A DNA stretch of 64,000 bases from RDXT01 sp033765305 (GTDB lineage Bacteria; Bacteroidota; Bacteroidia; J057). A program made the position numbers and the translations under genes. This document shows, piece by piece, positions 1-6,883 of the stretch; the first letter of the stretch is position 1, and each line of letters starts with the position of its first letter. The stretch is taken from positions 1 through 64,000 of the forward strand of contig JANRID010000056.1 of assembly GCA_033765305.1 (NCBI GenBank). The letters run 5' to 3'. The notes beneath the pieces are model-generated. The model saw only the letters and a list, made by a program, of their open reading frames with translations. It was not told where the DNA came from and did no database searches.

Positions 1-1
1 C

Positions 2-478
2 CTGAGCGGGAAGCGGCGCACGGACCTGGAGCGGCTGCTGAGCATCTTCGACCAGTCGTCGATTTCGGACACGAAGGGTCATTTTCTGTCGCTGCGGGAG
101 GAGGAGGTTCCGCAGGCGTACCAGCCGGTGATCCGGCGGCTCCAGCAGGCGATGGCCAACCCGGAGCTGGAGGCCGACATGGATCTCGAAGACGAGGTGA
201 TCCAGGAATTCCAGAAGAAAGAGGCTGAAGCCCAGGCCCTGCGCCAGCTGGCCGAGCGCGAGCGCGAGCAGAAGGAGGAGGCCCAGCGCCAGCAAGAGGA
301 GGAGCGACGCCAGAAGGAGGAGGAGCGACGCCAGAAAGAGGAAGAGCGTGCGCAGAAGGAAGACGCCCAGCGCCGCTTTGTGCGCTTCCTGGCCGGCCAG
401 GGCAACAATACCGAGACCATCTGCCAGCTGACGGGCCTGGACGAGGCCGATGTGCGGCGGATCCTGGCAGAGACGTGA
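2..478 (+). CDS. C-terminal part of a probable Rpn-like (PD-(D/E)XK) nuclease/transposase family protein
   Basis: The frame is open from base 2 and ends at TGA 476-478, so the gene starts left of the window and only about 158 residues are visible. The visible part begins with a segment containing KRRTDLERLL and IFDQS, which resembles the region after the nuclease domain in Rpn/PD-(D/E)XK-transposase-family proteins of Bacteroidota. It is followed by a long, very charged coiled coil (Glu/Arg/Gln/Lys heptads, partly from a DNA tandem repeat) and a short C-terminal helical module ending in DEADVRRILAET. The catalytic nuclease core is not visible, so the family call is inference from the tail. 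Such genes are typically multicopy and recombination-associated. An alternative is any coiled-coil protein with a helix-turn-helix-like end. Confidence 0.5.
   Translation: MSGKRRTDLERLLSIFDQSSISDTKGHFLSLREEEVPQAYQPVIRRLQQAMANPELEADMDLEDEVIQEFQKKEAEAQALRQLAEREREQKEEAQRQQEEERRQKEEERRQKEEERAQKEDAQRRFVRFLAGQGNNTETICQLTGLDEADVRRILAET
297..360 (+). repeat. In-frame 21-bp tandem repeat in the coiled coil
   Basis: About three imperfect copies of a 21-bp unit encode the heptad EEERRQK (core gaggagcgacgccagaag). The unit length keeps both reading frame and heptad register, so copy-number change would lengthen the coiled coil without a frameshift. Confidence 0.7.
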
Positions 479-764
479 GCAGCAGCCCCTGCGCATTGCC
501 CACTGCATTTTGATTGGATGCCCCATGATCGGAGGTGCTTTGCTTGTGCAGGCACCACGGCGGTCCTGGCATGTCCAATGACAGGGCATACGATTCAATT
601 GCATCTTCTGGCCGGGCCGTCCAGAAATAGTCGCCCCAAGGCTGGCAGATGTGTTAACCTGCCACCTCGTTTTTACATATCCTCCAGAAGCATCTGCTTC
701 AGCACGGGTGCAGGCCATAAGGCAGCCATCCGATGCTTTCCATCCATGTTCAATCCCAAGACAA

Positions 765-2237
765 ATGAAAGCATTTCTCCTTCTGCCATTTGCGTTTGTG
801 ATACAGCTGCTTCCGGCTCAGCACTTTGCAGAAGCACCCCAGTCGCCTCCCCTGGAGGGTGTCAGCAGTAGTTCGGTGGCCTTTGCCGATGTGGATGGAG
901 ACCGGGACAGCGACCTCGTAATCACGGGCGTGAACACCGCAGGGGCGGGGGTTGCGAAGCTGTACCTCAACGATGGCGGGGGGCATTTCACCGAGAAGAT
1001 GAACACGCCCTTCGAAGGCGTCTGGCCAGGCTCCATCGCCTTCGCCGACATAGACGGAGATGGAGACAGCGACCTGCTCATCACGGGAGAGAACGATAGC
1101 ATGGTGTATATCGCGAAGCTGTACACCAACGACGGGGCAGGCAACTTTGCCGAAAAAACGGATACCCCCCTGGACGGCGTCGGCGTAAGCTCGGTGGCCT
1201 TTGCCGACGTGGACAGCGATGAAGACCGCGACTTGTTCATCATGGGAAAAGACAGTACCGGCCTATCCCGCTCGAAGCTGTACCTCAACGACGGCGCGGG
1301 AGATTTTACCGAAAGAGCAGGCACGCCCTTCGAGGGGGCCGATGCCGGTTCGGCGGCCTTTTTCGATGCGGACGGAGACGGGGACAGCGACCTGATGATC
1401 GCAGGGCGGAAACAGCCTGCCTTGGGACAGCCTCCTTTGGGCATAGCAACCCTATACCTCAACGACGGCGCAGGCAATTTTTCCGAAAAGACCGGTACCC
1501 CCTTTGTCGGCGTTTTGACTGCTGCCCTGGCCATTTCGGACGTGGATGGCGATGGCGACCGGGATGTGATGATTACCGGGTGGAACCATGTGCTCGGGCT
1601 GACGGCTAAGCTGTACCTCAACGATGGGGCGGGCAATTTCACCGAAGATCCAAATACGTCCTTCGAGGAGGTCGAAGTCGGCTCGCTAGCCTTTTCAGAC
1701 GTGGACGGCGACGGGGACAGCGACCTGCTCCTTACCGGGTGGCCCATTGCCATAGATCGAATTGCGAAGCTGTACCTCAATGACGGGACCGGCCATTTCA
1801 CTGAAATGAGCAATACCCCTTTCGACGGCGTTGCATTCAGCGCGGTGGCTTTTGCGGACATCGACCAGGACGGCGACAGCGACCTCCTGATTACGGGACG
1901 GGATAACTTCGGAGGGGCCATCTCGAAGCTGTACCTCAACGCAGATGCAAGCGCCTCGATTGGGGATCGGGAGGGCGCCGCCGCCTTCGATTTTGCGGTG
2001 TATCCCAATCCCGTGCGTTCGCCTGCCCTGCATATACAGTTCGAATCGCAAGCCTACGGGGAGGTCCGTATCGGTCTGTACGATGTGCAGGGCCGTCTGC
2101 TGAGGCAGCAGCATGCACCAGCCGCCATGGGAAGCCAGACCTGCACGATAGATGTTTCCCGTTTGCCTCAGGGCGTTTATGTCGTTTGGCTGGAAGACGG
2201 CACAAGAAGCGGGCACCAGCGCGTGCTGATTCGATAA
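765..2237 (+). CDS. Secreted FG-GAP/VCBS repeat protein with T9SS type A sorting domain
   Basis: This 490-residue protein starts at ATG 765, chosen because it gives a clean signal peptide (MKAFLLLPFAF..LLPAQ). An in-frame codon at 651 would add 38 residues without signal character. The middle consists of about seven tandem ~53-residue FG-GAP/VCBS-like repeats, each with an acidic calcium-binding-type loop (DxDGDxDSDLxITG) followed by KLYxNDGAGxF. The last ~85 residues are a T9SS type A sorting domain (VYPNP near the start, then VRIGLYDVQGRLL and a C-terminal VLIR). The protein is therefore probably exported through the outer membrane and anchored or released at the cell surface. A beta-propeller adhesion or binding role is inference; no catalytic motif is visible. 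Confidence 0.85.
   Translation: MKAFLLLPFAFVIQLLPAQHFAEAPQSPPLEGVSSSSVAFADVDGDRDSDLVITGVNTAGAGVAKLYLNDGGGHFTEKMNTPFEGVWPGSIAFADIDGDGDSDLLITGENDSMVYIAKLYTNDGAGNFAEKTDTPLDGVGVSSVAFADVDSDEDRDLFIMGKDSTGLSRSKLYLNDGAGDFTERAGTPFEGADAGSAAFFDADGDGDSDLMIAGRKQPALGQPPLGIATLYLNDGAGNFSEKTGTPFVGVLTAALAISDVDGDGDRDVMITGWNHVLGLTAKLYLNDGAGNFTEDPNTSFEEVEVGSLAFSDVDGDGDSDLLLTGWPIAIDRIAKLYLNDGTGHFTEMSNTPFDGVAFSAVAFADIDQDGDSDLLITGRDNFGGAISKLYLNADASASIGDREGAAAFDFAVYPNPVRSPALHIQFESQAYGEVRIGLYDVQGRLLRQQHAPAAMGSQTCTIDVSRLPQGVYVVWLEDGTRSGHQRVLIR
870..1960 (+). repeat. DNA-level tandem repeats (~154-178 bp) encoding the FG-GAP blades
   Basis: The phrase aagctgtacctcaacga and close variants recur at about 957, 1117, 1276, 1453, 1608, 1766 and 1924, i.e. 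every ~154-178 bp. Conservation extends to nucleotide level around the acidic loops, so copies may exchange by recombination. Confidence 0.75.
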
Positions 2238-2356
2238 AAGCAGAGCCTGTTTTCGACATGCTCCGCTGCCGCTGCCGTTTGTCTGCCAGCATCCCCTGAC
2301 AAGCGCTTGCCAGCGAGAAAAAGATACGTAACTTGGAGCGCAAGCCCAGTTTCTGT

Positions 2357-5239
2357 ATGCCCCCCATCTTCCTCAACTACCGCAAGGTCCACGGCCAGGG
2401 ACACGCATCGGCTATCCGGCTGATGCTGGAGCAGGTCTTCGGCCCGGGTGCTGTTTTTCAGGATTATGAATCGGTTGTCGGCGGGGAGGACTGGACGGCG
2501 CGGGTTCCGCGCGCGGTGCAGGAATGCCAGGTGTTGCTGGTGCTGGTCCACGGCAACGACTGGCTGGAATTGGGGACATACAAGCGGAAGCGGCGCCTCT
2601 TCGATCCCGAGGACTGGGTGCGGAAGGAAATCGCGCTGGCGCTGCAAGCAGGCAAGCTGATTCTGCCCATTCTGCACCGCGATGTTGCGATATGGCCGGG
2701 CGAGGCCGATGTGCCGGAGGTGGCTCCCGAAGGATTGGAGCCTTTCTTCCGGCTGCAGGGCTACCGCTACGATCCCGACCAGCCGGAGGCGCTGATCGAT
2801 GCCCTCAAAAAACGCCTCGACGGCCTGCTGCAGCCCGCTGCGCCGGCCACCGCACAGGCCCCCGACCTGCTGGCCGATTTCCCCCTCCCCGACAGCAGCT
2901 ACCACGACCTCTGCTTCTCCGACAATCCCTATCCGGGCATTGCCCACTTCACCGGGCAGACTGCTGCGCTGTTGTTCGGGCGCGACCGCGAGATCTGGGA
3001 GTTGTACTACGAATACCTCCTGAAACTGGACCCCGGCCGGGTGCTGCTGCTGCACGGGGCTTCGGGCGTGGGCAAGTCTTCTCTGCTCAGTGGCGGCCTG
3101 TTCCCCCGGCTGGCACGGCAGGGCTGGGCCGCGGTCTATGCCCGCCGCAGCAAAGCCATGCCCCTGGCGGAGCTGTTCGACCAGCAGATCGCCGAAGTGC
3201 AGGCCCAGTCCGGCAGCCCCCGCCTCGTGCTGCTCGATCAGGTGGAGGAAATGATCACCGACCCCGGCCAGCCCGGCGAGGTTGCGGCTTTCTTTGACCG
3301 CCTCGGCACGCTGGGGCAAAGCGATCTCAAAGTCGTGCTGGGCTTCCGCAAAGAATACCTCTACGAGGTCAAAAAAGCCCTGCTGGACCGCCGCATCCGG
3401 CTGCGCGAGTTTCCGCTGCACGCCCTCGATGCAGCGGGCATCCGCCGCGCCATCCGGGGCGTGTTCGATACCCCGGCGGTGCGGGAGCAGTTTTCCGAAC
3501 TCCGCCATGCCACCCTCGACCCTGCCCTCGTCGAGGCCCTGGTGCAGGACATCAGCCGCGACGACAAATCGCACATTGCCCCCCTGCTGCAATACCAGCT
3601 CCAGAGCCTTTACCACAAGGCACGGGAAGCCGCCACCGCCAGCGGAAAGCCCCTGCACCTGGACCTCGCTGCTTACCAGCAGCAGGCAGCCAGTTCCCTG
3701 GCCAGCTTTCTGGAGGCCGAGAAGCTCGCTGCCCTGGGCCGCGCCTTCCCGGAAGAGATGCGCATCGGCCTCATCGACGACCTCCTCTATTATTTCTCCA
3801 CCCCCGAACTCACGGCGGCCACGCACAGCAAGTCCGATCTCTGGGCGCGCTATGCCCACCTCTCGGGCGGCGAGCGCTTCGGGCGGCTGGTGCAGGCCCT
3901 GGTGGACCAGTACCTGCTGCTGCACCACAAGCCCGAGGGCCTGCCCGAAACCTACCGCCTCGCCCACGATGCCCTGGCCCGCATCGTGCGGCAGCGCTAC
4001 GAAAACAGCGACCGCCCCGGCCAGCAGGCGGCCTTTATCGTGCGGGCGAAGGAGAAGCTTTCTCTGGATAAGGTCGGCTTTAGCGAAACCGACATTGCTA
4101 TCATCAAAGCGGGTAGAGTAGGCATGGAAAAGGTGCCTCCCGCGCTTGTCAAGGTATTAAAGGACGATGTACGCAGGTATGCCCAACAGCGTAAAAAGCG
4201 CTTCGATCTTGCCTTTGCAACCGCCCAAACTGACTATGACCACCACCTCCGCTTCAACGAATGCTTAAATAACCTACGCCTCGCTGCCCGCGAGGGCATC
4301 AAGACAGACAAGGTTGCCGGCCTACTGTCCAAGCTTTCCTGGGTCTTTGCCTTTCTAAAAGATGAAGCGGGCCTGGCGGGCTGTCGCGAGCTGAACGGCG
4401 GCGACCTGCCAGAGATTAACGAGTCTGCCATGCTAGGATGCTTCTTCCCCACGATGAAGCCCGTGCCCGGCGGCAGCTATGATATGGGCAGCGGGGAGGG
4501 CTATGATGACGAAAAACCCGTACACCGTGTGACGGTGAGCAGCTTTGAGATGAGCGATACGTCTGTTACGTGCTGGCAATATGGCCTCTACTGCCTGGCC
4601 ACCGGTCAAGACCTGCCCCACGATTCGGGCTTCGGGCGGGCAGACCGGCCTGTAGTGAATGTAAGCTGGTACGAGGCCATACGCTACTGCCACTGGCTGA
4701 GCGAACGACATGGGTTCGTCTCACCCTATTCCTTTACCGACAAAGATGCTGTCGAAGTTGACTGGGAGGCCGATGGCTACCGCCTGCCCACCGAGGCTGA
4801 GTGGGAGTATGCAGCACGGGAAGGCGGCAGGAAGGTACGCTTTGGCAATGGCCAGGACACCGCCCACGCCAGCGAGATGAACTACGACTATCAGAATCCT
4901 TACAACAATAAGCCCTACATTACCCCTACTAACCTGAAGGCCCAGCGCCAAACCAATTCCGTATATCACTATGAGTCCAATGCTCTTGGACTGTACGATA
5001 TGAGCGGGAACGTATATGACTGGTGTTGGGATTGCTGGAGCGAGGGGGACTATTATCGGTCCAGCGAGGACACTACCGACCCGCGCGGGCCGGAAACTTC
5101 TGAATCTGGCCGAGTGGTTCGTGGCGGGTCTTGGGCCGTTAATGCGGACTATTGCCGTTCTTCTTATCGTAACATGAATCACCCTCTTGATCAGTTCAAT
5201 AATATAGGGTTTCGGATAGTACAGCGCTTAATCCTTTGA
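2357..5239 (+). CDS. TIR - STAND NTPase - FGE/SUMF1 (C-type-lectin fold) fusion protein, candidate immune receptor
   Basis: The 960-residue protein is read from ATG 2357; a TTG at 2333 would add eight residues. Residues 1-~155 form a TIR-like domain starting PPIFLNYRK, with a Glu at 91 in DWVRKEIALA at the position of the TIR NADase catalytic Glu. Residues ~205-600 form a P-loop STAND-type NTPase: Walker A GASGVGKSS at 234-242 and LVLLDQVEEM as Walker B. After a helical linker, residues ~695-957 are a formylglycine-generating-enzyme-like domain (PGGSYDMGS, YRLPTEAEWEYA, LYDMSGNVYDW, RGGSW, GFR). One of the two FGE active-site cysteines is replaced (Val 928, while Cys 933 is kept), suggesting binding rather than catalysis. 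Base composition and codon use shift from about 4,080 onward, where it becomes visibly less GC-rich, so the 3' part may have a different history. The architecture fits an NLR-like defence sensor: TIR effector, NTPase switch, sensor at the C-terminus. The role is inference. Confidence 0.8.
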   Translation: MPPIFLNYRKVHGQGHASAIRLMLEQVFGPGAVFQDYESVVGGEDWTARVPRAVQECQVLLVLVHGNDWLELGTYKRKRRLFDPEDWVRKEIALALQAGKLILPILHRDVAIWPGEADVPEVAPEGLEPFFRLQGYRYDPDQPEALIDALKKRLDGLLQPAAPATAQAPDLLADFPLPDSSYHDLCFSDNPYPGIAHFTGQTAALLFGRDREIWELYYEYLLKLDPGRVLLLHGASGVGKSSLLSGGLFPRLARQGWAAVYARRSKAMPLAELFDQQIAEVQAQSGSPRLVLLDQVEEMITDPGQPGEVAAFFDRLGTLGQSDLKVVLGFRKEYLYEVKKALLDRRIRLREFPLHALDAAGIRRAIRGVFDTPAVREQFSELRHATLDPALVEALVQDISRDDKSHIAPLLQYQLQSLYHKAREAATASGKPLHLDLAAYQQQAASSLASFLEAEKLAALGRAFPEEMRIGLIDDLLYYFSTPELTAATHSKSDLWARYAHLSGGERFGRLVQALVDQYLLLHHKPEGLPETYRLAHDALARIVRQRYENSDRPGQQAAFIVRAKEKLSLDKVGFSETDIAIIKAGRVGMEKVPPALVKVLKDDVRRYAQQRKKRFDLAFATAQTDYDHHLRFNECLNNLRLAAREGIKTDKVAGLLSKLSWVFAFLKDEAGLAGCRELNGGDLPEINESAMLGCFFPTMKPVPGGSYDMGSGEGYDDEKPVHRVTVSSFEMSDTSVTCWQYGLYCLATGQDLPHDSGFGRADRPVVNVSWYEAIRYCHWLSERHGFVSPYSFTDKDAVEVDWEADGYRLPTEAEWEYAAREGGRKVRFGNGQDTAHASEMNYDYQNPYNNKPYITPTNLKAQRQTNSVYHYESNALGLYDMSGNVYDWCWDCWSEGDYYRSSEDTTDPRGPETSESGRVVRGGSWAVNADYCRSSYRNMNHPLDQFNNIGFRIVQRLIL
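5111..5221 (+). other. Candidate DGR variable repeat (VR) at the 3' end of the FGE domain
   Basis: The segment encodes the conserved frame RGGSW (residues 922-926) to GFR (951-953), the usual location of variable repeats in FGE-type DGR target proteins. The codons at the expected hypervariable positions nearly all end in C or T and encode Ala, Val, Asn, Asp, Tyr, Asn, His, Leu, Asp and Phe. Each can be derived from AAC or AAT by changes at A only, which is the signature of adenine-specific mutagenesis. Only the Met (5174-5176) and Gln (5192-5194) codons do not fit an AAY origin. No template repeat or reverse transcriptase is present in the window, so this rests on pattern alone. Confidence 0.5.
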
Positions 5240-5311
5240 TCTTTTACCCTTTTTCTTTTCTCTGCCCCGCCAGCGAGAGAGTTATAAGTTTCGCCAGCCA
5301 TACCGCCCCTG

Positions 5312-6079
5312 TCACCCCCCCAGCTTCCGCCCCAGGGCAAAGTCGAAGATGCGCGAGCGCAGCAGGCCCCATTTGTTGAGGCGGTACAGCGCCGAGACCC
5401 GCAGCACGCCAAGGCCGTACACCACGCTGCGGCGGAAGTTGATCGAGGAGGCCTCCTTGAAATACCGTGTAGGGCAGGTGACCTCGCCGATCGTATGGCC
5501 CGCATACGCGATCTGGGCCAGCATCTCGTTGTCGAAGACAAAGTCGTCGCTGTTTTCCTCCAGCGGCAGCGACTCCAGGATCTCGCGCGAGAAGGCCCGG
5601 TAGCCCGTGTGGTATTCGGCCAGCTTCTGGCGCAGCAGCAGGTTCTGGATGAAGGTCAGCGCCCGGTTGGCGATGTACTTGTACAGCGGCATGCCGCCGG
5701 CCAGGGCGCCGCGGCCCAGGATGCGCGAGCCCAGCATCACCGGAAACAGCCCGTAGGCAATCGGATACACCAGCGCCTCGATGAGCCGCGGCGTGTACTG
5801 GTAGTCCGGATGCAGCATCACCACAATGTCGGCGCGGGCACGCAGCGCCTCGGTATAGCAGGTCTTCTGGTTGCCGCCGTAGCCCCGGTTTTTCGGGTGG
5901 CGGATGATGCGGTGAATGCCCAGCTGCTTCGCCACTTCCACGGTATCGTCGCGGCTCTGGTCGTCCACGAGGATGACCTCATCCACCACATCGAAGGGGA
6001 TCTCCCGCCAGGTATCCTGCAGCGTCGCTGCGGCGTTGTAGGCAGGCATGACCACGATTACAGTTTTGCCACGGACCAT
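5312..6079 (-). CDS. Family 2 glycosyltransferase (dolichol-phosphate mannosyltransferase-like)
   Basis: This 255-residue GT-A-fold enzyme is read from ATG 6079; an upstream GTG at 6088 would add three residues. The N-terminus TVIVVMPAYNAAATL and the acidic VDDQSRDDT (Asp 39/40) form the nucleotide-sugar site. NRGYGGNQK and HPDYQ follow, as in DPM1-like and polyprenyl-phosphate glycosyltransferases. No trans-membrane segments are obvious, so it is probably a cytoplasmic or membrane-peripheral enzyme. It converges with the TIR-STAND gene, separated by ~70 bp with a T-rich tract. The donor and acceptor cannot be told from sequence. Confidence 0.85.
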   Translation of the reverse strand: MVRGKTVIVVMPAYNAAATLQDTWREIPFDVVDEVILVDDQSRDDTVEVAKQLGIHRIIRHPKNRGYGGNQKTCYTEALRARADIVVMLHPDYQYTPRLIEALVYPIAYGLFPVMLGSRILGRGALAGGMPLYKYIANRALTFIQNLLLRQKLAEYHTGYRAFSREILESLPLEENSDDFVFDNEMLAQIAYAGHTIGEVTCPTRYFKEASSINFRRSVVYGLGVLRVSALYRLNKWGLLRSRIFDFALGRKLGG

Positions 6080-6345
6080 GCAGCGCACTTAAATGCGGGG
6101 CGAAGGTACGGCAAGGGGGGCAAGGAAACAACGCCGGATCATTCCGCGCCGCTGCCATACTGCAGGGCAGCCTCCTCGGCCTCGCTCAGCTCCGGCCCGT
6201 TTACCAATCCGTGGTTCCGTGCTTCGGTAGAACAAACCAAATACCTGCTTTATGAGAAGCATGCCGCAGCAGTGGCTGTATGACATGGTCCGATTCGGCG
6301 GAAACCGGCAGAAGGATGATGCGCAATCAGGGGGTCTGCAACATA

Positions 6346-6365
6346 CAAATATTTGATAATCAAAT
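6346..6365. promoter_or_regulatory. AT-rich palindromes, possible operator
   Basis: CAAATATTTG (6346-6355) overlaps the 15-bp palindrome ATTTGATAATCAAAT (6351-6365), which has perfect 7-bp arms around one central base. It stands out as AT-rich in GC-rich DNA between divergent genes, so a dimeric repressor site is plausible. The cognate regulator is unknown, and the sequence differs from the ArsR site further downstream. Confidence 0.4.
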
Positions 6366-6371
6366 AATTGA

Positions 6372-6407
6372 CTCTGTGAAACTCCGTGCCTCGGTGCCTC
6401 CGTGTGG
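6372..6407 (+). repeat. Short direct repeats of CTCnGTG
   Basis: Four copies of the 7-mer CTCnGTG (CTCTGTG, CTCCGTG, CTCGGTG, CTCCGTG) occur at 8-10 bp spacing. The function is unknown; it may be low-complexity sequence. Confidence 0.4.
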
Positions 6408-6479
6408 CCGCCGCCTGCAGCAGACTTGAGCAGCTGCCGTCAACATATCCTCCGCCACCCGCAACCTTTCCGCACAACA

Positions 6480-6495
6480 ATCGTAATATTACGAT
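6480..6495. promoter_or_regulatory. ArsR operator, copy 1
   Basis: ATCGTAATATTACGAT is a perfect 16-bp palindrome ending 12 bp before the arsR start codon. A near-identical copy precedes arsM, so it is very probably the ArsR binding site and gives negative autoregulation. Confidence 0.75.
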
Positions 6496-6507
6496 AGATA
6501 CGCCGCT

Positions 6508-6831
6508 ATGGGTCTTGCCAAAACCGAAGCCTTCAGCCCCGCCGACCAGCGCCTCGCCGCCGTCGCCAAAGCCCTCGCCCACCCGGCACGGGTGGCCATC
6601 CTCCGCCTGCTCATCCAGCGCCAGGCCTGCATCTGCGGCGACATCGTCGACGAACTGCCCCTCTCCCAGAGCACCGTTTCCCAGCACCTCAAAGAACTCA
6701 AATCCGCCGGCCTTATCCAGGGCGAAACCGAAGGCGCAGCCATCTGCTACTGCATCGACCCCGCCGGCTGGAAAGCCGCGCAGGAGGTCATCGGCCTTCT
6801 GTTCGCAGAACCGGAACGCACCTGCTGCTGA
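6508..6831 (+). CDS. arsR: ArsR-family metalloid-responsive repressor
   Basis: This 107-residue winged-helix protein has the ArsR core: LAHPARVAILRLL at 24-35, then CICGDIVDELPLSQSTVSQH (recognition helix at ~52-64) and a wing near GETEGAAICYCI. Cysteine pairs at 41/43, 80/82 and the C-terminal 106/107 are candidate As(III)/Sb(III) ligands; the classical ELCVCDL box is here CICGDIV. It sits directly downstream of a perfect palindromic operator and 52 bp upstream of arsM, which has its own operator copy. The expected role is to bind DNA without metalloid and release it when thiols bind As(III). The inducer is inferred from context. Confidence 0.88.
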   Translation: MGLAKTEAFSPADQRLAAVAKALAHPARVAILRLLIQRQACICGDIVDELPLSQSTVSQHLKELKSAGLIQGETEGAAICYCIDPAGWKAAQEVIGLLFAEPERTCC

Positions 6832-6850
6832 ATTTTTTTTGCCTTTTTCT

Positions 6851-6866
6851 ATCGTAATATTTCGAT
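6851..6866. promoter_or_regulatory. ArsR operator, copy 2 (in front of arsM)
   Basis: ATCGTAATATTTCGAT matches copy 1 at 15 of 16 positions and lies 17 bp before the arsM start. This suggests arsM has its own ArsR-controlled promoter in addition to any read-through from arsR. Confidence 0.7.
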
Positions 6867-6883
6867 CAATAACCCCACACGCA

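Larger units (their letters stand above)
6080..6507. other. 428-bp intergenic region between the divergent glycosyltransferase and arsR genes
   Basis: No ORF here has coding character. It contains an AT-rich palindrome cluster (6346-6365), a short CTCnGTG repeat (6372-6407) and the ArsR operator (6480-6495). The rest shows no recognisable element. Confidence 0.5.

Noticed and set aside
818..2008. A 396-codon minus-strand frame with repeated Ser/Pro-rich units
   Set aside because: It mirrors the FG-GAP repeats of the plus-strand gene; repetition comes from the repeat DNA, not from a real repeat protein.
2357..5239. True formylglycine-generating (sulfatase-maturing) enzyme
   Set aside because: One catalytic Cys is replaced and no sulfatase gene is nearby; fusion to TIR-STAND points to a sensor role.
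5240..5311. A DGR template repeat or typical downstream hairpin right after the candidate variable repeat
   Set aside because: The short gap has only a T-rich tract and a weak 4-bp inverted repeat; no second copy of the repeat is present in the window.
6386..6883. Upstream extension of the arsM frame into a 433-codon protein
   Set aside because: The extension is the out-of-frame shadow of arsR (Pro/Ser-rich); ATG 6884 follows an operator and gives normal ArsM length.
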